64,000 nt of DNA from Rhodoferax sp. (GCA_030682475.1 JAUXOA010000011.1:33239-97238); one strand, 5' to 3'. Shown: positions 9,638-18,820, numbered from the stretch's first letter. Translations and numbers: made by a program. The notes: a model not told the origin generated them from the letters alone.

Positions 9638-10904
9638 TCTGCTGATTCAAAACGCCAGCCTGCCCGACGGGCGAACGGGTATGTCCGTCGCCGTGCGCGG
9701 CGGAAAGATTGTGGAGATCAGCGCGGGCCTCCATGCCCCGGCCCATGAAATACTGGACGCCGGCGGCTACCTGCTGAGCCCGCATTTTGTCGACCCGCAT
9801 TTCCACATGGATGCCACCCTGAGCTACGGCCTGCCGCGCGTCAATCAGTCCGGCACGCTGCTCGAAGGCATTGCGCTATGGGGCGAGCTCAAACCCCTGC
9901 TCACCGCCGACGCGCTGATCGAGCGCGCCCTGACCTACTGCGACTGGGCCGTGGCCAAGGGCCTGCTGGCCATCCGCAGCCATGTGGACACCAGCGACCC
10001 CAGCCTGCTGGCTGTGGACGCGCTGCTGGCGGTAAAGAAACAGGTCGCGCCCTACATAACCCTGCAACTGGTGGCCTTCCCGCAAGACGGTGTGCTGCGC
10101 AGCCCGGGCGGCGTGGAGAACCTCAAGCGCGCGCTGGACAAGGGTGTGGATGTGGTCGGCGGCATTCCGCACTTTGAGCGCACCATGCTGGAGGGCGCCG
10201 CCAGCGTCAAACTGCTGTGCGAGATCGCGGCCGAGCGCGGTCTGCTGGTGGACATGCATTGCGACGAATCCGACGACCCGCTGTCGCGCCACATCGAGAC
10301 GCTGGCCTTCGAAGCCCAGCGCTTAGGGCTGCAGGGCCGCGTGACCGGCTCGCACTGCACCTCCATGCACAGCATGGACAACTACTACGTGAGCAAGTTG
10401 ATTCCACTCATCGCCGAATCACAAGTCAGCGTGATCGCCAACCCGCTGATCAACATCACGCTGCAGGGCCGCCACGACAGCTACCCCAAGCGCCGCGGCA
10501 TGACGCGCGTGCCCGAGCTGATGGCCGCCGGCGTCAACGTCGCCTTCGGCCACGACTGCGTGATGGACCCCTGGTACGGCATGGGCAGCGGCGACATGCT
10601 GGAGGTGGCACACATGGGCCTGCACGTGGCGCAGATGACCAGCCAGAACGGCATCCGCCAATGCTTCGACGCGGTGACGACCAACGCGGCGAAGGTGATG
10701 CACTTGCAAGGCTATGGGCTGGAGGTAGGCTGCGATGCGAGCTTTGTGCTGCTGCAGGCGCGGGATGCGGTGGAGGCGATCCGGCTGCGGGCGAACCGGC
10801 TCAAGGTGTGGCGGAAGGGAAAGCTGCTGGCGGAGACGGCGGAGGTGGTGGCGCGGTTGCATGTGGAGGGGCAGTTTAACGAGGTTAGTTTTTCTCGGAC
10901 CTGA
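9630..10904 (+). CDS. codA: Cytosine deaminase family amidohydrolase
   Basis: The protein is predicted to hydrolyse cytosine (or a related aminopyrimidine) to uracil and ammonia. Its 424 residues carry the amidohydrolase metal ligands HFH at 57-59, HCDESDD in the middle, HCTSMHS, and the CodA signature GHDCVMDPWYGMGSGD. Length matches CodA. The ATG lies inside the hsdR 3' end, so the restriction operon seems to have been inserted tightly in front of it. It probably belonged to the same operon as the ABC permease at position 2; after the insertion it may depend on read-through from hsdR. Substrate choice within the family remains uncertain. Confidence 0.85.
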   Translation: MLDLLIQNASLPDGRTGMSVAVRGGKIVEISAGLHAPAHEILDAGGYLLSPHFVDPHFHMDATLSYGLPRVNQSGTLLEGIALWGELKPLLTADALIERALTYCDWAVAKGLLAIRSHVDTSDPSLLAVDALLAVKKQVAPYITLQLVAFPQDGVLRSPGGVENLKRALDKGVDVVGGIPHFERTMLEGAASVKLLCEIAAERGLLVDMHCDESDDPLSRHIETLAFEAQRLGLQGRVTGSHCTSMHSMDNYYVSKLIPLIAESQVSVIANPLINITLQGRHDSYPKRRGMTRVPELMAAGVNVAFGHDCVMDPWYGMGSGDMLEVAHMGLHVAQMTSQNGIRQCFDAVTTNAAKVMHLQGYGLEVGCDASFVLLQARDAVEAIRLRANRLKVWRKGKLLAETAEVVARLHVEGQFNEVSFSRT

Positions 10905-10992
10905 GGTCACTTCGCGGGTGTAGCTTTTGCCGGACAGTCGTCGTTACCGCCTGCTGGTAACAGTGGGGTAAAAAGCAGAATTTGAGCGATAC

Positions 10993-11027
10993 ACGCACTT
11001 CTGCGCCAAATTGACGCAGAAGTGCGT
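10993..11027. promoter_or_regulatory. Perfect 13-bp inverted repeat, likely operator of the MerR-like regulator
   Basis: ACGCACTTCTGCG (10993-11005) and its exact complement CGCAGAAGTGCGT (11015-11027) are separated by 9 bp. The dyad ends 13 bp before the ATG at 11041. Its position and symmetry fit autoregulation by the downstream HTH protein. I could not place a convincing -10/-35 pair around it. Confidence 0.7.
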
Positions 11028-11040
11028 TACCATCCGTTTT

Positions 11041-11568
11041 ATGACACCCCGTCGTATTACATCTGTAGACTTGGTCGAGGTGACTGGCTTTTCTCGTCAC
11101 CGTCTTCGCAGCTTTTTGAAAGACTTGCCTGGATACTCGGAAAAGCAAGGCACTGAGAGAGTTGCACGAGAGTACAGCCGTCAGGATCTGACAGTTATCG
11201 CCGTTTGCTGCGAGTTGGAAGACCGTTATCGGATGCGCCGTGACGCTATCGTTCAACTGGTTCTCGAAGTTCGTAAAGCTCTCAGCGAGCCGCGCTCAGT
11301 CACAACAGACGCACTTCTTATTGTGATTCCTAACCCGCCCAGCGCCCGATATGTCGATGGCGCATCAGATGTACGAGATGGAACCGTCTTGCCCTTGAGC
11401 AATATCCTGAATAGGGTTGATAGTTACCTGCTGGGGGATCAGTTAGTGGAGACAGGTGGTCAGCGAAATCTCGACTTGGGTCCTGTGCCCATTTTGACGA
11501 CCCGTCTGTCGAAGGTGACAAACAACAATCATCAACGCAGAACTGGTTCTAAAAATGCAGCCGGTTGA
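11041..11568 (+). CDS. MerR-like helix-turn-helix regulator of a methylase-nuclease operon
   Basis: The ATG at 11041 gives 175 residues. An in-frame TTG at 11011 lies inside the inverted repeat and is less likely. Residues 4-55 resemble a MerR-type winged HTH (SVDLVEVTGFSRHRLRSFL, then REYSRQDLTVIAV), followed by a helical segment and an unrecognised 90-residue tail. It overlaps the methyltransferase start at 11555 by 14 bp, so the two are cotranscribed. It probably acts like a controller protein, repressing through the 13-bp dyad upstream; this is inferred from position. Base composition from here to 15.4 kb is less GC-rich than the neighbours, which suggests transfer. Confidence 0.6.
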   Translation: MTPRRITSVDLVEVTGFSRHRLRSFLKDLPGYSEKQGTERVAREYSRQDLTVIAVCCELEDRYRMRRDAIVQLVLEVRKALSEPRSVTTDALLIVIPNPPSARYVDGASDVRDGTVLPLSNILNRVDSYLLGDQLVETGGQRNLDLGPVPILTTRLSKVTNNNHQRRTGSKNAAG

Positions 11569-14500
11569 CCTTTACGAAGAGCTACACGCAGCAGGTGTAC
11601 TGCGGGATAGCATTGTTCGGCTCGACGAGGCGGCGACGCCCAGGCATATCCGCTACCTTGACCTACTTGGCATGAGCGATCAGTACGGCGCAGTGCTTCC
11701 TGATGCCGTGATCGAATCGTCGGGGCAACCCTATCTCTACGTGGTGCGTCGCGACCGCCTTGGAGACCCGGGAAATAATCAACGTCCATTAGCCGAATTA
11801 ATCCGGATTCTTGCCTGTCGCTCAGACGCCCGGTTCCTCGCGGTGGTAAGACCCGGTTCTATAGATGTTTATCCTGTAGGGCTCTTTGAGGGAGTACCGG
11901 ATGCCATGTTGCCGAGTCCAAGTGACAGCAATAGCGCCGACTTGCGGGGTCTTCTTAGCGGCGCAATGTTTGGATCGCATACTGCGACATCCGGTAGTTC
12001 CAAATTTGCAAAGCAGTGGCTTGAAGCACTACTGTTCCGATTGTTGACTGACGCAGCGAAAGGCATCAGGCTTGCTGCCCCACAGTTGTCGGAACAGCAA
12101 GTGATCGCTTTGGTTGGGCGCGCTTTGTTTTTCCGCTTTCTTGCTGACCGTGGCATCGTAGTCAAGGCAGACGCCCCCACCATTGCGAATGGTGCCAATG
12201 GACTGGAGGAAATGTTCTCAACGCCGGCCCACCTCACACAGGTGTGCCGTTGGATGGACTGCACATTCAACGGCGACTTGCTATCTATTGGTGGCAAAGA
12301 TTACGAAACGCTGTTGGTAGGCATCGGCGCTGGATTGCCCGAGGTATGTCGGCATTTGACCAATATCCAATATCGCGCCGTTGGTGGGCAGTTACCGCTG
12401 AATTGGGGCGGTATCGAGTTCCGCCATGTACCTGTCGACATGCTGAGCCAAGTCTACGAGGACTTCGCTCATGAATTCGTTCCCGAATTGGCACAGGCTA
12501 CAAGCATCCATTTCACGCCGAGACGGCTGGCAGAAATAGTGCTTGACGGAGCATTTAGCGCAGTGCAGTCGGCACCACCGCATGCTGCAAAGGTTCTTGA
12601 CCCAGCCGTTGGTGGTGGGGTATTTCTCGTACTCGCATTTCGTCGACTTGTTGCAGAACGTTGGCGAGAAGATGGAGTTCGGCCTACACGGACGGTGATT
12701 CGCAAAATACTCAAGAAGCAACTCACAGGCTTTGACATCAATCGGGATGCGCTGAACATCACTGCGCTCAGCTTGTATTTGGCGGCACTTGAACTGGACC
12801 CAACTCCGAGCCCTCTGACTGATCTGAAATTTGAAAAGCTGATCGGTACAGTGCTGCACGCGGTCGACCAGCAAGGGCTGGGTAGAAATGACGAAGATGC
12901 ATTGCTCGGCAGTCTGTCTTCAACTGTGCTGAATGGCTACCGGAATCGATTTGACATTGTCATAGGGAATCCCCCCTGGACGGGCTTCAACGGCATGAGC
13001 AAAACAGCCCTGAACAAGACGCTCGGCAATTTAATGATGGCGACCAATATCGAGGGCGACCGAGACCATATAAACGTAACTGTGCGAGCACGTTATGGAT
13101 CGCCAGACATTCCGTTCTTGCTTGCTGCTACTCGATGGGCCAAACCTAAAGGCGCACTCGGCTTCGCATTACATGCGCGCTTTATCTTCCAACCCGAGGC
13201 GTTTGAGTTGCGCAAACACGTTTTCAAGTCAATGCGCGTCACGGGGATCATGAACTTTTCGGCACTTCGCCAGGACCCGCAGTTGTGGCCAACCAATGAC
13301 GCACCATTCGTACTGCTGGTTGCCCGCAATGCACCCGCGCAGCACGATGACAGTTTTTACTTCATCAGTCCCAAGTACGAATTTCAATTGTCAAAAGTAG
13401 GGCAGTACCGAATAGACCCAAATGCAGCAACTCCCATTTTGCAGACTGCAGTACAAGAAGAGGCATATGCACTCAGAGCCCTCTATAAGGGAGGAGCACT
13501 GGGCATGGAGTTGCTAAAGCGTATTCAAACCGGTCATGTAATTCCATTGGGCGAATATCTTTCGCAAGGTTACGGCATGAAGTTGTTCAATGGATACAAA
13601 CTCGGAAAACCTGAGGAGCGTATCCACGAGGCAAGTCACTTGTTGGGTCTTCCAATTGTGACAACTGATATGTCACCTTTTGGAATATCTATAAGTAGTG
13701 CGAGCCCCTTTTTGCACTCAAAGGCTCAACGACCACGCAGTGCCCATATTTTCAAGGGTCCGCTACTACTTTTCCGTGCGTCGCCAAAGCAGGATAGACA
13801 ACTGCGTGGCGCATTGTTCTTTGAAACTGATGTCGCGTATACCAATGTCTTTTCTAGTCTTCCAATTGCAGGGCATGAAGAGTTGCGGCCACTTGCCCAT
13901 ATGCTGCATGTACTGTCCTATAGTGATCTGCTGCTTTACTACCAACTGCTGACGAGTCCAAAATTTGGCGTAGAGAGGGATTCTGGTCTACAGGCTGATC
14001 TTGAGGGCTTCCCACTTGTAACACTAGATTCGCTTACCCCTGCGCAAAAAGCAGAGGTTCATGTAATTTCTGACCTCTTGCAAACAGGAGCACCTTGCTG
14101 GTCTCGGGTCGATAAACTCGTATCAGAACTCTACGGCCTTTCGTCATGGGACCGCCAATTAATTCAGGACACGTTGGAATTTGAGCTTCCATTCAGCGAC
14201 AACATTCAACGATCAGGAATCCCAACGACACCTGAGGATCGTGCAGCGTTTGCGGATACGTTCAACAACCTTGTCGAACCATTCGCCGAGGATGATAAAA
14301 AGCCGACTCGCATCGTTAACGTGAATAACGCAGTGCTCGATGGATGGCGACACCTTCACATTGGACGAGTTGGAGAAACTGGCTCAGATGCTGCAAATAT
14401 CCCCAGTACCGATTCGCACCAAATCGCCGCCCTGGCTGAAAGCTACTGGGCCTCGCGCCTCACTTTGCGGCTGCCTGATGGCAACGCGGTCGTCGGTTAT

Positions 14501-14584
14501 CTCGATCAACGACGGTATTGGAGCAAGACTCAGGCACGCTTGTTAGCGCTGGAGTGGCTGCAGGGCGACAACTCGCTCAGTTAA
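11555..14584 (+). CDS. Large N6-adenine DNA methyltransferase of a putative second RM/defence system
   Basis: The 1009 residues contain a SAM-binding motif I, DPAVGGG (349-355), and the catalytic NPPW (472-475), the order of gamma-class N6-adenine methyltransferases. The N-terminal 340 residues resemble a restriction-enzyme-like or helical module; the C-terminal half (500-980) may be a target-recognition domain with TaqI-like elements. This size and layout recall type IIG/IIL enzymes and large methylases of phage-defence operons, but I see no clear nuclease motif here; the partner gene downstream may supply it. It overlaps the regulator upstream by 14 bp. Confidence 0.8.
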   Translation: MQPVDLYEELHAAGVLRDSIVRLDEAATPRHIRYLDLLGMSDQYGAVLPDAVIESSGQPYLYVVRRDRLGDPGNNQRPLAELIRILACRSDARFLAVVRPGSIDVYPVGLFEGVPDAMLPSPSDSNSADLRGLLSGAMFGSHTATSGSSKFAKQWLEALLFRLLTDAAKGIRLAAPQLSEQQVIALVGRALFFRFLADRGIVVKADAPTIANGANGLEEMFSTPAHLTQVCRWMDCTFNGDLLSIGGKDYETLLVGIGAGLPEVCRHLTNIQYRAVGGQLPLNWGGIEFRHVPVDMLSQVYEDFAHEFVPELAQATSIHFTPRRLAEIVLDGAFSAVQSAPPHAAKVLDPAVGGGVFLVLAFRRLVAERWREDGVRPTRTVIRKILKKQLTGFDINRDALNITALSLYLAALELDPTPSPLTDLKFEKLIGTVLHAVDQQGLGRNDEDALLGSLSSTVLNGYRNRFDIVIGNPPWTGFNGMSKTALNKTLGNLMMATNIEGDRDHINVTVRARYGSPDIPFLLAATRWAKPKGALGFALHARFIFQPEAFELRKHVFKSMRVTGIMNFSALRQDPQLWPTNDAPFVLLVARNAPAQHDDSFYFISPKYEFQLSKVGQYRIDPNAATPILQTAVQEEAYALRALYKGGALGMELLKRIQTGHVIPLGEYLSQGYGMKLFNGYKLGKPEERIHEASHLLGLPIVTTDMSPFGISISSASPFLHSKAQRPRSAHIFKGPLLLFRASPKQDRQLRGALFFETDVAYTNVFSSLPIAGHEELRPLAHMLHVLSYSDLLLYYQLLTSPKFGVERDSGLQADLEGFPLVTLDSLTPAQKAEVHVISDLLQTGAPCWSRVDKLVSELYGLSSWDRQLIQDTLEFELPFSDNIQRSGIPTTPEDRAAFADTFNNLVEPFAEDDKKPTRIVNVNNAVLDGWRHLHIGRVGETGSDAANIPSTDSHQIAALAESYWASRLTLRLPDGNAVVGYLDQRRYWSKTQARLLALEWLQGDNSLS

Positions 14585-14598
14585 TTGATTTGATAAAC

Positions 14599-15336
14599 GT
14601 GTCGTTCTCAAACATTGGCGTTCCGCCCTTATCACTGCCCACTTATCGTCCATGGGGAAAATCGCTAATTAAGGTAGTGGAGCAGGCTTTAACCGAGGCA
14701 TGGCTGCACCTCATTCGCGATCATTCCACGCTGGTTTCTGGGGGCAATGAGGATGCCATCACTGATGAATTGATGAATGCACTCGTCGCCTTGCGAGGTA
14801 GCAAATATCCACCTGGATTTCACGCGGGGTTCTTCGGTATGCCCGTGCGCGACGGAAAATTGCCCAGTTGGGATGGTAAATCGATAGATCAGATGCCAGA
14901 CATAACCATCTACCCTGCAATACCTCGTCAAAGTATCGCGAATCATCGACATGACGCATTGTTCTTTGAGTGCAAGGTTCTGGATAAAACTCGCGGCATG
15001 GATTTATACCGATCGCAAGGCATAGAACGTTTCACACAAGGACGATATGCTTGGTGCATGCCGCACGCTGGGATGGTGGCATATGTGCTCGAAAAGTCTG
15101 AGCGCTCGCCCACTACAGCCCTTACTGATTATTTTGCACGTGTCGACCAAGCGGGCAACACAATAGGCGGCCAACTTGGGGCATCAACCCCTCCAACCTT
15201 GGCAGCGAAAGCCAAAAACGCGTATGTGTCCGACATTGCGGAAAGTAAGCACCTTCGAAGCGCTCCCGTAGTGGATGGCAGGAAGAGCGTGATCACACTT
15301 AGGCACTTGTGGCTAACTTCCTCTCCCACCCTATAG
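14599..15336 (+). CDS. PD-(D/E)XK-type nuclease partner of the methyltransferase
   Basis: The frame is open from a TTG at 14518 (overlapping the methylase by 67 bp). GTG at 14599 gives 245 residues and is chosen because it leaves only a short gap after the methylase stop; TTG at 14590 is another option. The sequence has MPDITIY and then DALFFECKVLDK: D101, E124 and K126 fit the D...ExK core of PD-(D/E)XK nucleases. No named restriction enzyme comes to mind. Its place directly after the methylase supports a restriction role. A terminator-like hairpin follows at once. Confidence 0.6.
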   Translation: MSFSNIGVPPLSLPTYRPWGKSLIKVVEQALTEAWLHLIRDHSTLVSGGNEDAITDELMNALVALRGSKYPPGFHAGFFGMPVRDGKLPSWDGKSIDQMPDITIYPAIPRQSIANHRHDALFFECKVLDKTRGMDLYRSQGIERFTQGRYAWCMPHAGMVAYVLEKSERSPTTALTDYFARVDQAGNTIGGQLGASTPPTLAAKAKNAYVSDIAESKHLRSAPVVDGRKSVITLRHLWLTSSPTL

Positions 15337-15378
15337 CTTTGGCGTCCACACAACCGTACCAGCGCGCCGCCCAAAGCT
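15335..15378 (+). terminator. Hairpin at the end of the methylase-nuclease operon
   Basis: AGCTTTGGCG (15335-15344) pairs with GCCCAAAGCT (15369-15378) with one bulge, followed by AGCTTTTCTTT. It starts at the stop codon of the nuclease gene and would end this operon. Confidence 0.45.
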
Positions 15379-15447
15379 AGCTTTTCTTTGCCTTAATCGT
15401 CCTCTACGCCTAACTCCTTCTCAACATTGCGCGACAAGGCAAACCCC

Positions 15448-15678
<231 letters not shown>

Positions 15679-15683
15679 ATTGA

Positions 15684-15727
15684 AATAATGATCCTATTAT
15701 TGAATAATTCTTAATATTTGTTAAACT
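15684..15727 (+). promoter_or_regulatory. AT-rich hip promoter region with inverted repeat
   Basis: AATAAT-N6-ATTATT (15684-15701) is a short palindrome in an AT-rich island. A TTGAAT (15700-15705) lies 16 bp from TAAACT (15722-15727), and TAATAT at 15712 is an alternative -10. The palindrome overlaps the -35 region, where a HipB-like repressor would be expected to bind. With TAAACT the hipB mRNA would be nearly leaderless. Confidence 0.45.
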
Positions 15728-15734
15728 ATGCGTT

Positions 15735-16073
15735 ATGCCTCAAGTAGCCTCAGCCCTGGAAGCCTTGCCCCCCGCCGCCGTAGCCGCGCTGCGCAAGCTT
15801 GGCGCCGACTTGGTCACCGCTCGCAAGCGGCGCAAGCAGTCGTTGCGCGCATGGGCTGTGCGGCTGGATGTGTCGGTTCCCACCTTGATGAAGATGGAAA
15901 AGGGCGACGCTGCGGTTTCGATAGGCGTGTACGCCACCGCGCTTTGGATCATTGGCCGCCATGCAGCCCTGGGGGCTGTCGCTGAGCCGAAAGAGGATGT
16001 GGCTGCGCTCGAAAACGAGATCAGTGCAGCGGGGCAGCGGCAGCGCCGGGGTGGTGGAGCGCGCCATGGCTGA
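15735..16073 (+). CDS. hipB: HipB-type antitoxin, XRE-family HTH
   Basis: The product has 112 residues. Residues 22-75 form a Cro/C1-type HTH (LGADLVTARKRRKQSLRAWA, then VSVPTLMKMEKGD). In hipBA modules this protein binds the toxin kinase and represses the operon. Its end overlaps the hipA start at 16066 by 8 bp, as usual for an antitoxin-toxin pair. A decayed copy of its 5' part lies at 18302-18375. Confidence 0.8.
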   Translation: MPQVASALEALPPAAVAALRKLGADLVTARKRRKQSLRAWAVRLDVSVPTLMKMEKGDAAVSIGVYATALWIIGRHAALGAVAEPKEDVAALENEISAAGQRQRRGGGARHG

Positions 16074-17322
16074 CAAGATGACTGACAAATACGTTCCGCA
16101 AGATCGCCTGTTTCTCTGGTGGCTGGGAGACCCTGCCCAGCCTCGCCTGGTGGGTGAACTGGGCCAGGCCGCCGGGGGCCGGGCGGTGTCGTTGCGCTAC
16201 GCGCCGGGCTGGCTGCAAGCGGGCTTCGCCCTGAGTGAAGACCTGCCGCTTGTTGACGAGCTGTTTGTGCCGCGTGAGAAAGATTGCGCAGTCGGCGCCG
16301 TTGACGATGCCCGTCCTGACCGCTGGGGCGAGCGGATCATCCGCAAGTTCGAGGCTTCGCCGCGGCTGTCGATTCTTGAGTTTCTGCTTTTTGCGGGCGA
16401 CGACCGTTATGGCGCGCTGGGCGTCAGCCAGGGCGGCGATACCTACGCGCCGTGGCGCCGCGGCCCCATGCCCACGCTTGACAGTTTGCAGGAGATGGCT
16501 GCAGTCGTGCGCAAGGTTTTGGCCAACGAGGCGGTGCCCGAGCTGCAAAGGCGTCTGGTGCGGCCAGGCGCCTCACTGGGTGGCGCGCGCCCGAAGTCGC
16601 TGCTAGACATTGACGGCGAGCCCTGGCTGGTCAAGTTCTCCGAAGGCGAAGACATCGATACGCCGCTGATTGAGCACGCCACCATGACGCTGGCCCGGTC
16701 GTGCGGGGTGGAGGTGGCACAGACGCAGGCCTTGCCGGTTGGGGCTGGGCACGCCGTCGCGGTGCGCAGGTTTGACCGGGTCGGCCAGGCGCGGCTGCAC
16801 GCCGTGTCGGCGCATGTCGCCTTGCGCGCCGCCGGGGAAGCGCTGGGTTACCCGCAACTGGCACAGTTACTGCGCCGGGTGGCACCTGCCGATGCGATCC
16901 GCAGCCAGCAGGAGCAACTGTTCAGGCGCATGGTCTTCAACATCCTCATGGACAACACAGACGATCATGAGAAGAACCATGCCCTGCTGCGGCAGGCCGA
17001 CGGCCACTACCGGCTGTCGCCAGCGTTTGATGTGGTGCCCAGCGCCCAGGGCCTGGGCTACCAGGCGATAGGGGTGGGGAACGAGGGAACGGAGTCCACA
17101 CTGGTCAACGCGCTGTCGCAGGCGCGCCAGTTCGGTCTGAAGACGGATGCGGCCCGCGCCATCATCCAGAAGATCGCCAGCCGCGTTAGCGGCTGGAAAA
17201 AGCACTTCAAGGCCAAGGGGGTCGCTGGACAAGACATAGCCCTGCTGGCGCAGTACATCGATGGTGACAAGCTGCGCCATCAGCGCGACGAGTTCGCAGC
17301 CCGCCATGCAGGCGGCGCTTAG
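16066..17322 (+). CDS. hipA: HipA-family serine/threonine kinase toxin
   Basis: HipA kinases phosphorylate glutamyl-tRNA synthetase or related targets and cause growth arrest. From ATG 16066 the protein has 418 residues; ATG 16078 is a close alternative. It shows the N-terminal HipA couple domain, the glycine-rich GASLGGARPK loop (about 168-177), LVKF with the ATP-binding lysine, AVRRFDR, the catalytic NTDDHEKNH (about 296-304) and the metal-binding SPAFDVVPS. All key residues are present, so the toxin looks active. It ends converging on panE with a 4-bp overlap of the reading frames. Confidence 0.85.
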   Translation: MADKMTDKYVPQDRLFLWWLGDPAQPRLVGELGQAAGGRAVSLRYAPGWLQAGFALSEDLPLVDELFVPREKDCAVGAVDDARPDRWGERIIRKFEASPRLSILEFLLFAGDDRYGALGVSQGGDTYAPWRRGPMPTLDSLQEMAAVVRKVLANEAVPELQRRLVRPGASLGGARPKSLLDIDGEPWLVKFSEGEDIDTPLIEHATMTLARSCGVEVAQTQALPVGAGHAVAVRRFDRVGQARLHAVSAHVALRAAGEALGYPQLAQLLRRVAPADAIRSQQEQLFRRMVFNILMDNTDDHEKNHALLRQADGHYRLSPAFDVVPSAQGLGYQAIGVGNEGTESTLVNALSQARQFGLKTDAARAIIQKIASRVSGWKKHFKAKGVAGQDIALLAQYIDGDKLRHQRDEFAARHAGGA

Positions 17323-18257
17323 GGCTTCCCCTCCATCAACTTCACCAACGCCCACAACACCCGATTGGCCGGCGTCGCAACGCCCAGCGCTTCGCCGCGC
17401 TGCACGATCAGGCCGTTGAGGTAGTCGATCTCGCTGCGCTTGCCACGCGCCAGGTCTTGCGCGGTCGATGAATACTGGCTGGGCATGGTCTCGGCGATCT
17501 TGCGGATGGCGGCATCCACGTCGCCCGTCACTTGCACGCCCTCGGCCTGGGCCACGGCCAGGCATTCGGCCACCACGTCGCGCATCACGTCCTTGATGCC
17601 CGCACCCGCCACCGTCTTGCCATAGGGCAACTGGGCGATGGCCGAGACGGCGTTGTAAGCGCAGTTGAGGATCAGCTTGGCCCACAGCGCACCGCGCACG
17701 TTGCTTGAGATTTCGGTGGGCACGCCAGCGGCGATCAGGGCTTGCGCCACCACTTCGCTGGCGCGGGAGGGCTCAATCACCAGCTCGCCGCGGCCGTGGT
17801 GCCTGACGTGGCCGGGGCCGCCCATTTCGGTGGCGACGTAAACCACGGCGGCGGCCACCGCAGTTCCGGTGAGCACGGTGCGCAGCCGGTCGGCGTTGTC
17901 CACGCCGTTTTGCAGGCACAGCACCAGCGCATCGGGCGCCAGGTGCGCTTGGATCTGGGCGCCGGCCGATTCGGTGTCGGTGGACTTGACGCAGAAGAGG
18001 ACGAGGTTGGCGCCCTGTACCGCGCCAGGCTCGCTGCTGGCAGCCAGGCGCACGTGCTCGTCGAAGCTTGTGGTCTCCATGCGCAGGCCGTCTTTAGCTA
18101 TGGCCTCCACATGCTGCGGCCGCGCGATCAGCACCACCTCATGCCCGGCGCGCGCCAGCATGCCGCCGTAGTAGCAGCCAACGGCACCCGCGCCCATCAC
18201 GGCGACCTTGATGCCCTTTTTTGCTGCGTGTGGTTCGGTGAGCGGGACGTCGGCCAT
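17319..18257 (-). CDS. panE: 2-dehydropantoate 2-reductase family protein
   Basis: This NADPH-dependent ketopantoate reductase family makes pantoate for coenzyme A. The 312 residues start with a short charged leader and then a Rossmann motif, VMGAGAVGCYYGGMLA (about 20-35). The middle has NGVDNADRL, and the C-terminal helical domain contains AKLILNCAYN and the conserved lysine region. Length is normal. Many genomes carry several family members acting on other 2-oxo acids, so the exact substrate is not certain. Confidence 0.85.
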   Translation of the reverse strand: MADVPLTEPHAAKKGIKVAVMGAGAVGCYYGGMLARAGHEVVLIARPQHVEAIAKDGLRMETTSFDEHVRLAASSEPGAVQGANLVLFCVKSTDTESAGAQIQAHLAPDALVLCLQNGVDNADRLRTVLTGTAVAAAVVYVATEMGGPGHVRHHGRGELVIEPSRASEVVAQALIAAGVPTEISSNVRGALWAKLILNCAYNAVSAIAQLPYGKTVAGAGIKDVMRDVVAECLAVAQAEGVQVTGDVDAAIRKIAETMPSQYSSTAQDLARGKRSEIDYLNGLIVQRGEALGVATPANRVLWALVKLMEGKP

Positions 18258-18301
18258 GGTGGAACTCTCATGTGTGGAACAGGTAACCGTATTCTAGGGA
18301 T

Positions 18302-18375
18302 GGCCTCATTGCCGCGCCCAGCATCGCCGCTGCGTTGCGCAAGCCTGGCGCTGACTTGGCCACGGCTCGCAAGCA
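18302..18375 (+). pseudogene. Decayed fragment of a second hipB copy
   Basis: In one frame this DNA encodes AAALRKPGADLATARK, which matches AALRKLGADLVTARK of the intact hipB at 15735 almost residue for residue. The preceding ASLPRPA matches its ALEALPPA in a shifted frame. It has no start, a frameshift and no continuation. With the intact hipB it brackets hipA and panE, so it may mark an old duplication or insertion boundary. Confidence 0.6.
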
Positions 18376-18447
18376 CCATACCCTCCCTGTGGCAGGGCTA
18401 CTTGGGCTGCCAGCGGGTTGAATTTTGTATCCGTATTACAGTTGGCC

Positions 18448-18476
18448 TTGACAACACCATCACGTCAAACGATAGT
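18448..18476 (+). promoter_or_regulatory. Sigma-70 promoter for tusE
   Basis: A perfect -35 TTGACA (18448-18453) is followed after 17 bp by GATAGT (18471-18476). A transcript from here would have a leader of about 35-45 nt before tusE. Confidence 0.55.
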
Positions 18477-18517
18477 GCGGCTGGGGTGTGGATGAATAAT
18501 TTCAAATTCAGAACGGA

Positions 18518-18820
18518 ATGACCAATATGAATCTTCCAGAGCGCGACGGCGACGGTTATCTCACCGACATGAGTGTGTGGACCGAGGAGATTGGCTTGGC
18601 CATGGCGCAAGCCGACGACTATGCGCTTGATGATGCCAAATGGGCCCAAATCATGAAAGCCCGTGACTATTACGAAGAGTTCGGCAGCGTGCCCCCGATT
18701 CGCAAGTTCGCCAAATACCTGAACGAAGAACAAAACACCGTATTCAAGCTCTGGATGACCGGCCCGATGAAGCCGATCACCAAGTACGGCGGTATGCCCA
18801 AGCCGACCGGCTGCGTTTAA
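18518..18820 (+). CDS. tusE: TusE/DsrC-family sulfur relay protein
   Basis: The 100 residues match the TusE/DsrC family: GYLTDMSVWTEEI near the N-terminus, WTEE-to-DYYEEFGSVPPIRKFAKYL in the middle, and a C-terminal tail with the conserved near-terminal cysteine (KPTGCV). TusE passes persulfide sulfur to MnmA for 2-thiouridine in tRNA. No dsrAB is nearby, so the tRNA-thiolation role is favoured over sulfite reduction. ATG 18518 is taken; ATG 18527 has better spacing from the GGA and could be the real start. It stands alone, converging with the thioredoxin gene. Confidence 0.85.
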   Translation: MTNMNLPERDGDGYLTDMSVWTEEIGLAMAQADDYALDDAKWAQIMKARDYYEEFGSVPPIRKFAKYLNEEQNTVFKLWMTGPMKPITKYGGMPKPTGCV

